From NCBI GenBank assembly GCA_013398615.1, contig VZSR01003798.1, positions 11,447,606 to 11,511,605 of the forward strand: a DNA stretch of 64,000 nucleotides. Reading direction: 5' to 3'. Shown in pieces: positions 38,909 through 49,935 of the stretch. Position 1 is the first letter of the stretch. Every line of letters begins with the position of its first letter. Below the pieces are notes generated by a model. That model was not told where the DNA came from. It ran no database searches and saw nothing but the letters and a program-made list of their open reading frames with translations. The translations under genes and the position numbers were made by a program. The DNA comes from Brachypodius melanocephalos. Lineage: Eukaryota; Chordata; Aves; Passeriformes; Pycnonotidae.

Positions 38909-38965
38909 ATTACTTTTCTTCTTTTATTACTTTTATTACTTTCATTACTTTCTTTTTATTACTTT
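38909..38965. repeat. Microsatellite, TTTTATTACT-type, period about 10
   Basis: Five or so imperfect copies of a CTTTTATTAC unit, drifting to CTTTCATTAC and CTTTTTATTAC. It begins about 85 bases after the end of the CR1 fragment. Confidence 0.85.
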
Positions 38966-40081
38966 GAATAGATGTTGAAATGTAAGTATGTAGTATTGGA
39001 AATTTCAGTCATATTCTTCAGACCCAGGGCTCTAACTGTCATCATAGATCTCATATCAGGATGGACTATTTCTTCTGCTTCATTCGTAGCTTCCACTTCC
39101 TTATACATTGCACGGTCAATAAATATACAAAACAAGAATTCCACCAAGAGTAAAAGGCACTGTTCAGATGATTTCACTCATTGGAAGCAAGTGCTTATTT
39201 CCTTTTGTGTTCAATAATAGCCATATGTACCCAAAGACAGGGTTTTGTCTCCAAATGTTTGTCCTCTATTTAGTATCATGGTAGGTAAATTTCAGTCTGA
39301 TATGATATTGAAGGGGGAAATTTATACTGAGGTTGATCTTATTCATTCACTTGTGTTCCTGGCATTTTTCTTTTCTTGGCAGCAAGCAAAACAGAGCAAG
39401 TTTAGGCATAATCAAGCTGCACATCTTGCATTGCCCTTTTGGTGATAACCCATCCACTTTTCTGGAACTTTTGTGGAAGAGTATGGCTTTGGAAGCAGTG
39501 ATTGATGAGACTAATAAGAGTAATAATAACTACAAATAAGCAGTAAAAAAGCAACTGAGTAATGTTAATAAGATATCAAAGTTAATTTCCCAAAGTAATC
39601 TGAAACATTTAGGCAATGTAACACAGTGGGTAAAAAATGGCAAGTGCAATGTTTAGAGTAGAAGATAGGATAGTTTGCAGCAGGCTCATACATCCCTCAT
39701 GATCTTACATCTTGCACCTCTTAAGTAGTATATAATATTGGTATTTGATGCCCTTGAAGTTCCCATGAGGAACATTCACCTCTCCAGGGAACCTTGTACA
39801 GCTCTGCCTTTTCCAACACCAAGCAGGTGACCCTGAACTCCCCTGCACCTGCTGTGAAATGTCAGGCAAAGCAGAGCACTGAACAAATGGCCTCTTGCTT
39901 TGAGAGCTTCTCATTGAATGTAAAGGGCAATGTCACATCAGCTTTTACAGTGCACTGCATTAAGTCAGGGATTGATTAGCTGCTTTCACTGCAGGCAAGA
40001 AGACACAAAAAGAACAGCAAATCCATTTTTCCTCACCTTTCAGATTAAGAGAGTCTGTCTTCCTTCTCTGATCTCTGTAGC

Positions 40082-40304
40082 AGAATCACAGAATTGCTAG
40101 GGTTGGCAGGAGTCTGGCACCATCCTCTTGGCACTCTCCTTGGAGATATTTATATGCATTAATGAGATCCCCCTCTGAGTCTTTTCTTCTCCAGACTAAA
40201 CGGGCCCAGCTCTCCTCCAAAGTCTCTCCTCATAAGAGAGATTCTCCAGACCCCTCATCATCTCTGTAGCCTCCACTGGACCTTCTCCAGTAGCTCCTCT
40301 GTCC
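40082..40304 (-). repeat. CR1 LINE fragment with internal deletion, - strand
   Basis: It opens with AGAATCACAGAATTGCTAGG (reversed tail) and then shows typical inverse CR1 text: GAGATCCCCCTCTGAGTCTT, CTTCTCCAGACTAAACGGGC, CTCCTCATAAGAGAGATTCT, CCTCATCATCTCTGTAGCCT and CCTTCTCCAGTAGCTCC. Between the tail and the GAGATCC part, roughly a hundred bases of the usual element seem missing. Confidence 0.92.
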
Positions 40305-40856
40305 AGGGAGGAAATATGACTCCATAGGAAGGAAATCTTTGAAGAAGATTTACGCTGCCTTTCTTAATTTATGCATGTTGCCTTAATAAGTGTACTTGGT
40401 CTCTTTCCCATTTGCATAGCTTCATCACCCACAAAGATGTTCCAGGTGCAGTCCATTATGTTTGTGAACTGTCTGAAGATATTTTGACGAAAATTTCCAA
40501 GTAAATGCAGAGGAAAGGTTGGCTCTGTAGAAGTCTGTTGGCAAAGATACAATATATTTTTAAAGGAGAATTAGAGGGAGCGGTAGAGATAAATGTAATC
40601 CAAAAAGGAGGTAATGAGAGAAGTTTTTCAGATTTTTGTTTATTATATTCATCTTGACACAGAGCCCTTTCAGAAAGGTCAGTAGTATTTCACATTATAA
40701 AAATCAATGTAAATTATACATGATTATCAATTAGTTGTGTTCTACTGTCTATTTCAGTTAATAACCAGTGACTTCCATTGCCTTTAGCAAAGTACAAGAA
40801 TCCTGGGATGAGATTCTAGTAGAACGTAATATTTCCTTCTAAATCAGTGATGAACT

Positions 40857-40917
40857 TTGAGTTAAATTTTTTCTTCATTTGTAGCCTTGAGTTAAATTTT
40901 TTTCTTTATTTGTGGCC
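40857..40917. repeat. Two-copy tandem duplication, period 30
   Basis: TTGAGTTAAATTTTTTCTTC... is followed immediately by TTGAGTTAAATTTTTTTCTT.... Both units end in TTTGT(A/G)GCC and differ by one inserted T and two substitutions. Confidence 0.85.
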
Positions 40918-43314
40918 TGTACACTGTTAACATTCATACAATCAGAAGCTTCAGGCTTCTTTCAGTGGTATAGGGATTAAGTCTAAATTAAAGCATAATA
41001 CCCACATTAAAAGAGGCTGTGGCATAGCAACCACTCCTGTATTGTGGGGAAATTGCACTGGGATGAACATTAACTTCTACTTTTATCCAAAACGTAGGTA
41101 CATCATTCAGTGTAACATTTCCACAGCGATTCAGAGGGAGGAATACCAATTCATACCCCATCCATGTCATTCCTTACTGCAGCTTTCCTTCCTCTAGCTG
41201 TACTCAGTTTTGTGTTCCCAATTACCCTTCCCAATTATATGACTGCAAGTTTGGAAATAGCAGGTTTTCTGAAAAATCACTTCTGGAAGAAATAGATAGC
41301 AGCTGGTAGTCTCTGGAAAGATTGGTAGGTAATTATTGCAAATAATATGGAATTATGTCACAATGGTTGAAAATAACAGCTGAGTTTTGATGGGAAAATT
41401 TGCAGCTATTCCAAACACAAATCCCATATGCTTAGTCTCAACCATTTCTCTTTAATAAACTGTAGAGCAATAGAATGCATGTCAGTCAAACCAGCTGGTT
41501 GTGATGTAATTAATTTGCTACATATAAATGTTCTTTATAGTAGTTATTAATCCCTGAAACATTATCTATAAAGCCTGAAAACTGGACAAGTTTGGGTTTC
41601 TTTAGAAAAATATATTTATGTGTATGTAGCAAATTTGTTCATTTTTTACAGACTAATTTCCTTGAAGTTCATGTTCATAAAGATTTGAAATACGCTTTAA
41701 AACCGTCTTATTAGAATCCTTCAAGCAGCTTAAATACATGTTTTTACAAAAAATATTGGCTTGGAAACTGCTGTAGAAAAAAATTGTTCTGTTTTTATAC
41801 CCAAATAAGGAAAATCAAAGTTGAACAAAATATCAGTTTGATTATCTGAATATTTAACATGTTCATCTTTTATGAAGGTTGTTAGATTACCCTTTTTTTC
41901 CTTTTTTAGCAACTAATACATATGAAAAGTTACATGTAAACTCAAAGTCATGTTATTATCTCAAGATTAAAAAGAAAAAAGGATTCTGTAGTAAACAAGA
42001 TTCTATTCCAGTTTGTTAAATAACATTGTTTTTAGTGTCATGTAGATATTCTGCTTAGTAAGTCATCATTATGACTTTTATTTGTTGCTTTAAGAAAATC
42101 TTCTCAGCTATCTTCAGCAATTGCTGGGACAATGAACAAGAAATAAAACATGAGTCCAAAGTATTGTTCTTTGGTCAAGGCCTGTGAGGAAAGAACCTTG
42201 GATTATAGTCCTTCCTATGATGTTTCTTTATAAATTTTTCTCTAAAAGAGCTGCTGCCTGCACTTTAATTACATGCCAGATACAGCATCACCAGCTCTGT
42301 GCTGATTTCGTCACTCACCAAGTTCTTCTGCATATATTAATGCATTCCCTGTAATAGCTTTTAAAAACAATCTCTCTTCATTCTTCGTTATACAAATAAC
42401 ATCTGAGGAGATTTTATTGTTTTTCTTCAGTGCTGTTGCTTGCTGGAGATCTTCATGAGGGGGTTTCCATTTCTGTGATTTGTACCAGTGAGATTGAACA
42501 ATTCCAGACAGTTTTTTGTTGTGTTTGCAGTTAGTGTGTGTTGCTGCAATCCTGTGGAAGCACATGTGCATTATTACAGCATCACCCCTAAGGAGATATT
42601 CCCCCCACCCCAACCGGCATCAAAAATGGAAAAATGTTAGATTTACTGGAACTGCAATTCCTAAAAGCAGCTGAAGTGCCTCATACACACAACTAAAGTT
42701 TGCAGATGTTACAGTTCACAAGAATCTTACCGGTATTTTTCCACTGATCCATGACACAGTGATATACAGCATGGGAACTGAACATTGCCTCTTTATGAAA
42801 CTTATTAGATGAATAGATGCTTATAAACGTGTGCTGCACTACAAGAAATGTATCAGAAAAGGAGCAACATAAAATAAAAAACATTTATCAGCACTAGGTT
42901 TGCTATACTGGAGATTTCCTTACCTAGAATCAGTTATGAGGAAGTTCAGGTATTTCTGTCATCATCTCTCCAGAGAGCACATTTGCACACAACTGGCAGG
43001 TTTAGTTCCAGACTGACTCAGTAGTATAATAATTTTGCAAAGCAAGAATGGAATTTTTTAAAAAGAGTTATATTGTGCAGCTACAACATCTGTCTTCCAG
43101 AAAGCCCAAAATGGATGTGTCTGTATAGGAAAACATGGCACTAGCTTTCCCTCCAGGAAAATAGACTCAGATCTCCAAAATGCATCCAAGTATCCTGTGC
43201 TGGCTCACATTTACATTAGCTTGTGCAAGTTTTTCAGAAATTAAGGAAGCAATCTATTGGTCTTAATCTAAATTCAGAACACCTACAGTGATGTTGCTGC
43301 ACTTTGTAACCAAA

Positions 43315-43333
43315 ATCCATGGTTACCATGGAT
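43315..43333. repeat. Near-perfect palindrome ATCCATGGT-T-ACCATGGAT
   Basis: Nine-base perfect inverted arms around a single T. No neighbouring gene start suggests an operator-like role. It could be a binding site or chance. Confidence 0.75.
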
Positions 43334-45683
43334 AAACCCATCTATTATCCAGTTTAAATTGTCACTGCTGACTCATATGGCACCTGTTTGCTTCGTTCTT
43401 TGGTTTTTATGACCTGAATAGGTAAAATGCATGGATACTAAATGACCTCATATGTCCTGTGAAGTGTTTGCTGATGTTCTCATACATTAATGTCAGGAAT
43501 TCTGAATGCACTTTTCACTTATATGTAACTAGAAATAATATCCTGGGAGACTCTTTAAATATTCTCTACAAGGCATAACAGCCAGCAGAAAAAAAAGTTC
43601 AATTATTCATTAATTACTTTCATGCTCATTTTTAATGTGTTATAAATCTTAAGCTTAAAAAGAAAGTATCAGTGAATGGTATGTGTAAGTTGTACCCTCC
43701 TGGACAAATTTGCCAATTAGTGGTAGTAGCTCATTCCCAAAATTGAAATAAGCATTTCCTTGGTTTGTGACACTATAGCAAACATTCTTAAGTTATATTG
43801 TATAATCTAACAACCCATTTATGCAAAGCTTTTTTTGATTGAAAAAAAAAAGTGCTATTCATTTCAGAAATTCCACTCTTTTGGGATGCAGTCGAGAATA
43901 GATTTTTAACAATGACTTAAGCAGCAGCTGTGCAGTGAATTTCATAGCAATAACATCATAGTATTCAGTGAAAGACTGGCCTACCTTGTAAGAACACCTT
44001 TTATAGAGCAAATGTTTTATCATTTAGCTTTCTATAACAGTTTGGGAAAAACCTGCTACCTAAAAAAAAAATTCCTCAGAACCATGAAATAAGGCAACAT
44101 CTTTCTCTCTGTGGTCCTGTTTAGTGCTAGTAACAATGCTACTGTACTGGGGAGAGTTTGTAGTGGTCTCAAGTAGCATGAAGATGAATAAATACAACAT
44201 TTAGAAACTGATTTAGTGATTTTTCTTGAGTGTGATGGAAAGGCACTGAAGGTGAAAATGCTACTGCAATGCTAAAAAGGCAATGAAAGCCCACAGGAGC
44301 ACTTCATAAGCTGATTTGTACGAAACTTAGTAACTCACTGCATAATAAAATGCATGTGAAACACTTGTCAGATGGCATGGGTAGTACTGGAGTGCTGATT
44401 TGGCATAATAATAAAACTAAACATTTCCTTCTAATGTACCTGGCTGGATCTGAAAACACAGAATGTGTCATTCACAGTGCACTTTCACTGACAGAATCCA
44501 ATGCCACATTCAGTGTATGACAGAGGATGGGATGCTTCTGCTGTTACAGAAAATTAGGTTCCTATCCAAATATATGAGATTTGTATAAAGCTGTGTTGCA
44601 AAGCAAGCAGAAGTAAGGAGCAAAAAGGAGGTTTGAAATTGCTAAGTTCTTAATACATAATATTTACACAAGAACATATTCCTGCTGAGCACCTATATTA
44701 GGTCATTTTTTAAGGGAGCTGGGAAAAGAAATTACTTTTTTGCTTAGGGAAGAATGTGCAAGTGACATGATATCTCAAACAGATGAAATCTGTGGAGATT
44801 TTAGGAAGCTGTGATCAGCAAACAAAGGTATGATTATTCCACCCAAAGCTTGTGGATCCCTGGTTTCATGCTGAGGGAGAAGGAAATGAAAGATTTGAGC
44901 AAGGATAAAGTGCCTGTTAGCTAAGGGAGAGAAGGAGTGGAGTTGTCCAGGTCTGCAGTGGCTGGGTGAACAATGCAGAGCATAGTGTACAAGCTAAAAC
45001 ATAGATCAAAATCCTGGAAGAAAGATGGGCATTTGTTCCAGACAAATTAAATCAGACTTCAAAAATGCAGAAAGTAGTGGCTCCATGACTTCTGCCACCC
45101 ACTTCCATTGGCATATTCAATATGTGGAAAACAAAGGGACACTGAGAAGGTGAAGTCCATTTGAAAAACTTTAAAAACACTTTATTAAAGCATCTTTTTT
45201 ACTTGTGCATAAATCAGATGGCTGTAGAGCTGTGGAGTCTTCTCTTTCTTTTTCTTAGCTCTGAATGCAGGTTGCACAGATTCATGTAGGACTGGCATTT
45301 ATAGGTGTTACTTCCTCTGGCTACTGCACTTCTATGGTTGTCTTTTCTAGCTTGACACTCAAAAGCTTCTTAACCATTTTCTAACAGCCAAAGAAGGATA
45401 TAAAGAACTGGAATTCAGCAAATTTGTGCCTTTTTCTCACTGCAGTGAAGAGAGGGAAGAAGCCTAATTTGTGGTTTGGTCTTTGGTTTATTTTGTTTTT
45501 CCTAAGGGTACTCAGATCCTGAAAACTGAAACTGTGGGTATTGCTACCTCTAGAAAAATCAAACCAATTATGCTTTAAAATGCAAGTCCTGTATTATTAT
45601 GTCACCGGTGCACTGAGGCACAAGAACGTTATTTACTGTTAGAATGCTATTAAGAGCTTTTATTTCCACTCCTTCTATTACAG

Positions 45684-45810
45684 AACACGAAAAGCAGCGA
45701 TTATGCAAAAGCACAGATTATATGAATCTGCACTTCAAAGTGAAATGGTTTTATAATGAATATGTGCGAGAACTCTCTGCTTTCAAGGATGCAGTGCCTG
45801 AATACTCTCT
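45684..45810 (+). CDS. UNC13C: UNC13C exon 10: MHD1 with the syntaxin-linker NF motif
   Basis: This exon encodes the end of Glu 370, residues 371-411 and two bases of Leu 412: HEKQRLCKSTDYMNLHFKVK, then WFYNEYVRELSAFKDAVPEY and S. The NLHF motif (Asn 384 at 45725-45727, Phe 387 at 45734-45736) corresponds to the NF pair of Munc13-1 that contacts the syntaxin-1 linker. It is intact, so this protein should be competent for syntaxin opening. KWFYNEYVRELSAFKDAVPEYS is the UNC13C version as I recall it. The acceptor is ttctattacag and the donor is gtaagt. Confidence 0.97.
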
Positions 45811-46703
45811 GTAAGTGCTGTTTTGGGAAGGCTTCCCTGAGTCTGGCCTTCCTGCAAGGTTTATTTTGGTCAAATATTTATGCTCAGCTTTGTGCAAGAT
45901 CTCAAGGTGTGTGGCACCAACAACTACATTTTGCACTTCTCTTTAATTCTTCATTCTATCAAGTGAAACAGTGCAGGTGTTAAATGTGCAATTAGCTATT
46001 TCATAGGTTTCTTGTTGTAACTCCAGGTCTTCAGAGATGACAAAATGCTTTGGTCAAAAAATGTCTGAGGAGGGTATGAGGTGTGGGAACAGCAGCACTA
46101 TTAGCTGTAGGTCCCTGCATTTGTTTTATAACCAAATTTGGATAAAGCTGTAATGCTAATGGGATGTACTACTGAAATCTTCTCACTGCATTGGGTTAAC
46201 ACTCAGCTGCTGGTTTTGTTTTCACCTGTCTCCCTGCAATAAATACATTCAGTTCTGTCCTATATGAGTTATCCTTAATCTTCTGCAAGTCTGCTGGTTT
46301 GCTGAGATTTGAGGCCTGTCATTATGTATTTTTTTTAAATAAATGAAAGCAAGATAAAACACAGTGATTTTTAATAGAACAAAGTTATACACAAGTTATT
46401 TCATACACAAATAAAAAAATAAATTACCAAAGAGCCAATATTGATGGAAGGTGCATACCTGCCATGTTTCACTGTAGAGAATTGGCTACTGGTAATTTTA
46501 CATCACCAGGGTACGCCAGTTACAGTATTGTGAAAATAAAGCCTGAAAAGCCTTTTGGTAGCTGCAGCATTTTGGTGACAAAAACTTTTCCAGAGTTGTT
46601 GGAATCTTTAGTAATTAGAACAGACATGAAAACAGAAGGTGCCAATCTCTCCTCTTGGGATCTTTATGAAACCCACCTACTTTACATTGCTTTTAATTTT
46701 CAG
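45811..46703. other. UNC13C: Intron 10
   Basis: This 893-base intron runs from gtaagt to taattttcag. No recognisable element is seen. The + frame at 46464-46712 runs into the next exon by chance. Confidence 0.85.
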
Positions 46704-46800
46704 GTGGTTTGAACCATTTGTCATTCAGTGGCTGGATGAAAATGAGGACGTCTCAATGGAATTTCTTCATGGAGCACTAGAAAGAGACAAAAAAGATGGG
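46704..46800 (+). CDS. UNC13C: UNC13C exon 11: end of MHD1
   Basis: This exon encodes the end of Leu 412 and residues 413-444: WFEPFVIQWLDENEDVSMEF and LHGALERDKKDG. It is the C-terminal part of MHD1. The core WFEPFV.QWLDENE..S..FLHGALERDKKDG is family-wide, and DENEDVSMEF distinguishes UNC13C from the UNC13A form (EEVSRDF) that I remember. The acceptor is taattttcag and the donor is gtgagc immediately after GATGGG. The longer open frame to 46953 reads into the intron and is not coding there. Confidence 0.96.
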
Positions 46801-47222
46801 GTGAGCTTTTACTTTTTAAAGAAGAGAATAAATAAAGTACTAAGACATACATTATTACAAAACCAGAAGTATATTTGGTCCCACAACATCCTTCTTAGAC
46901 TTGAGAAGATAACAGCTTTTGGAAGATACCTTGTAGAGAAATTCCTGTTCTAATTCCCTCTGCCTAAATCTCCCCAGAATTTACTCTATGGTATCATTTA
47001 ATTAACCTATCATGTGATAATGATATCATGAGCAAAAATTCTGGTTTTATTTTTAAGAGGTTCAAAAGTATCAGAAAAGTGAAAAGCCACATTTCTTAAT
47101 ATTACCAGGGAGACTTTGTTATTATTACTTTTTATGACTCTAGGAGGAATTTCAAGTATAAGAATCAATGAATACAATTTTGATCTCTGAACAAATATTA
47201 ACATCTGAATGTTTCTCTCTAG
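46801..47222. other. UNC13C: Intron 11
   Basis: This 422-base intron runs from gtgagc to gtttctctctag. Only AT-rich sequence is seen. Confidence 0.85.
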
Positions 47223-47366
47223 TTCCAGCAAACGTCAGATCATGCCCTCTTCTCTTGTTCTGTGGTTGATGTCTTCACACAGCTCAATCAAAGCTTTGAG
47301 ATTATTAAGAAGTTGGAGTGTCCTAATCCAGAAGCACTATCTCATTTAATGAGAAGATTTGCAAAG
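47223..47366 (+). CDS. UNC13C: UNC13C exon 12: central MUN
   Basis: This symmetric 144-base exon encodes residues 445-492: FQQTSDHALFSCSVVDVFTQ, then LNQSFEIIKKLECPNPEALS and HLMRRFAK. It is an unambiguous Munc13 segment. The PNPEALSHLMRRFAK end is the UNC13C type (UNC13A has a different PDPQIVGHY segment, from memory). The acceptor is tttctctctag with a good pyrimidine tract, and the donor is gtaaat. Mammalian proteins have Glu where this has Asp in TSDHALF, a conservative change. Confidence 0.97.
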
Positions 47367-48342
47367 GTAAATTAAAGTCAATGCATCTCAACTAAGCCTC
47401 AGAGAGAATGACACTGTGTTGCCATGTACTTAAAAGCTGAGTGATCCCAATGCTTTTTAGAATCAGTGTTTTCTATCTGATTGGGATCCTCAGAAAGACA
47501 TGCTGGCTGTGGCTCAAGGCTGGGTTTTGTCAAAACAGTTTACCAGTTTGAAAATTTCTATCCATTCTGAGACTGCACATTTATGTGTTTTATACATATG
47601 TGTGTATATCAATTGTTATCTTGCTAAGAACTGATTGCAGCTCCATTAATGGAGGCATTCATTGAAATGCAATTAGCTGATTAGGCAGTGCAAGTGAAGG
47701 AAAGTTCAAGGTGTGGCAATAAGGTATTTTTGTTTGAAGTGCTGAGGTGGTTATTCACATGCTGCTTGATAAACTCAGCTCTGCCAGCTTTCAATTTGGA
47801 TAGTTACATTTCCTTATCAGCTTTGAATTCCCACTATAGTCCTGCTGGTTTTAGAAAAGTTCACATTTACATTTAATTCTGTTCTTTCATTACAACAATT
47901 CTCCATTTGCAGAGTTCTTATTTACATTATTATGGTAAGGTAACTCATATTGCCAGGCTTTGAATAGTGCTCCTTTTGTCTTATATATCCATTATATTTC
48001 TAGTCTATGTATTGTCACCCTGGAGGATTTTTTGAGCTTGCTACTGTTCCATTAATTATATAGTACATTGCAAGGAGTAGAGTTCTCTGTGCTTCTCAAA
48101 AACAGTACTGCTAAAATTAAATTATCTCTGCTATTGAAGATTGCTTTACATTTAGACCTACCCACCATCTGCTGTGCAGGGATTTGAAAATGTGCTCACA
48201 GGACTGTTTATATTAAATCTAAAAAATATAATATACTATGTGTGTAAGCACCTGTAAAACCTACCATTTATACAAATCTCTTCTTTTATTATTTTTGGTT
48301 TACATTATGAAATTCACCATTTAAAAGAGTCTTCTCTTCTAG
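47367..48342. other. UNC13C: Intron 12
   Basis: This 976-base intron runs from gtaaat to ctcttctag. A 14-base perfect palindrome CTCCATTAATGGAG lies at 47641-47654, inside a stretch with further ATTA/TTAG motifs (see findings). Nothing else is seen. Confidence 0.85.
47641..47654. promoter_or_regulatory. Palindrome CTCCATTAATGGAG, possible homeodomain dimer site
   Basis: A perfect 14-base palindrome centred on ATTAAT, the shape of paired homeodomain half-sites. AATTAGCTGATTAGG follows about 15 bases later. A function is inferred only from motif shape. Confidence 0.3.
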
Positions 48343-48420
48343 ACTATCAACAAAGTACTTGTTCAGTATGCTGCAATTATTTCAAGTTACTTCAGCTCCT
48401 ATTGTGATAAAGAAAATGTG
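48343..48420 (+). CDS. UNC13C: UNC13C exon 13 (78 bases): MUN
   Basis: This symmetric exon encodes residues 493-518, TINKVLVQYAAIISSYFSSY followed by CDKENV. UNC13A carries two extra residues in the SKEKEK region, while the shorter CDKENV supports UNC13C. The acceptor is ctcttctag and the donor is gtgagt. It is too short for a long reading frame and was found from the family pattern and the phase 0 junctions on both sides. Confidence 0.95.
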
Positions 48421-49572
48421 GTGAGTAAGAAGCTGTGGCTTTTTTCTGCCTCAGAAATTACCTTTAAGTGACTTACTGTACTTTTTGAAAATGTAATCAC
48501 TTCTTTATATGAAAAAACATGAATGGAGCGAGGTCAGCATGTTTTCATAGCTACTTACAGTGATGTGTAAAAGCTGCAATAAGTGAAATTAGTTAAGAAT
48601 ACTAGTTAATCATTTCAGTATTAAAGTTATAAAATAACTACAAGATGACCACAAACATGCAGTGGATAATTTCCAAAATAATTCATTTGTTAGAAATTAG
48701 GAGATAGTACAGGAAAGGAGGGTTACAATCTTAGTGATTGTAAATTAATAGAAGGTAGATAGACAAATAGAAGTGGATTTATGGAGTCCTTCAGTGGAAA
48801 GGACTGTGACACCAAATGCCTATGAGAATAATGCATTAATAATTAAAGCTAAATCATGTTATTGATCCCATAATGTTTTAGCTCATCATTGGAACATGCT
48901 ATTAACTAGAAAGGTACGAATGAGTATCAATCAGCGAAATCATTCCACCACCACCTCGTTGTCTGAAAAAAACTATATTAGTTTTATTGAAATGCATTTC
49001 TTCAGTGTCTAAATTAATCCAGTCGTGCACTAGAACACATTAGCCTTGGCCAGCCACAGTTCTTTTAGTATTTTCTGATTGCTTCATCTGCACCATAACA
49101 AACCAGCATATAATGTCATATAAGTACACAAGATTCTAGTAATAGATTCTTTCTTGCATGACTTTTGTAACCAGCTCCTTAATTTTATTAACAATTTACT
49201 TTTAACCTTTTATAAATACAGAAATTGGTGTCTTTGGCACAGTGGCTTTTTGCACAGTGTTCTACCTTTAAAAAATGAGCTTAAACAGCCACATTTCTAG
49301 ACTAAAATAATATGATTACAGAATTCTATTGCCTAATTTATTCACCAGCTTTTCAAGTAATGCAAAAATGTATATTTCTAAAATATTGTTCTGTTATTAA
49401 CTGCCTCCTGATTTATTAAAGTACTTAAGCATCAGCCATTATCTGTGGTACAGTGTTGTCAGAGTTTTCTGCAAAGACTGGGTCTAGCAAGCAATGTGGC
49501 AATGCCTTTCCTGCAGCCTGTTGTCACTCCCAAAGCACTTTGAGCATTGTTGCCTCTGATCTCCATGGGATC

Positions 49573-49587
49573 ATGATGATGATGATG
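49573..49587. repeat. (ATG)5 microsatellite
   Basis: Five perfect ATG units. It is short and of no evident function. Confidence 0.85.
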
Positions 49588-49639
49588 TGCTTATTGCATT
49601 AATCCACCAGATGTAGCTGTATTAAGTGTTACTAGAATC

Positions 49640-49797
49640 TACCTGGGATAGCTGAGGATGTGAAATTCTGGGATATGAAAGGGGTCAGTTAAGGAGGAAG
49701 GACAGGCAGCAGTGGAAGTTCCTCTAAATAACACAGCAGTATGAAGGAAGATGGTCTTAGAAATCTTCTCCAACCTTAATGATTCTCTAGTTCTCTG
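49640..49797 (+). repeat. Probable old CR1 LINE tail, + strand
   Basis: The end GATGGTCTTAGAAATCTTCTC followed by CAACCTTAATGATTCTCTAGTTCTCT resembles the CR1 terminus (AGGTCTTTTCCAACCT...ATGATTCTATG). The body upstream is diverged and its start is a guess. Confidence 0.65.
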
Positions 49798-49857
49798 AAT
49801 GTAGGGCTGCTGAAGAATTAGTTGTGCACAGTCTCACGTTTGGTGCTCTCTCTATAG

Positions 49858-49935
49858 GCCTGTATCTTGATGAACAACATTCAGCAGTTGAGAGTCCAGC
49901 TGGAGAAAATGTTTGAGTCCATGGGAGGGAAGGAG
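49858..49935 (+). CDS. UNC13C: UNC13C exon 14 (78 bases): MUN
   Basis: This symmetric exon encodes residues 519-544, ACILMNNIQQLRVQLEKMFE followed by SMGGKE. CILMNN.QQLRVQLEKMFE.MGGKE is a strong family signature, and the Ile in NNIQQ and the Ser in FESMGG fit UNC13C. The first residue is Ala (GCC), where the paralogues I remember have Pro. The acceptor is ctctctatag and the donor is gtgagt. No alternative acceptor nearby would restore Pro, so this appears to be a real substitution or a lineage difference. Confidence 0.95.

Larger units (their letters stand above)
32672..45683. other. UNC13C: Intron 9 (13 kb, longest in window)
   Basis: This intron runs from gtaatt to ctattacag. It holds a GC-rich patch (about 35130-35690), an exon-like segment (36050-36170), two CR1 fragments on the - strand (38681-38823 and 40082-40304), a TTTTATTAC-type microsatellite (38909-38965), a tandem duplication (40857-40917) and a 19-base near-palindrome (43315-43333). 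The remaining sequence shows no recognisable element. Confidence 0.85.
48421..49857. other. UNC13C: Intron 13
   Basis: This 1.4 kb intron runs from gtgagt to ctctctatag. It contains an ATG trinucleotide run (49573-49587) and a degraded CR1 tail (about 49640-49797) that ends only some 60 bases before the acceptor of exon 14. Confidence 0.85.

Noticed and set aside
38625..38978. 117-codon + strand frame
   Set aside because: Its middle is an inverted CR1 fragment and its end a TTTTATTAC microsatellite.
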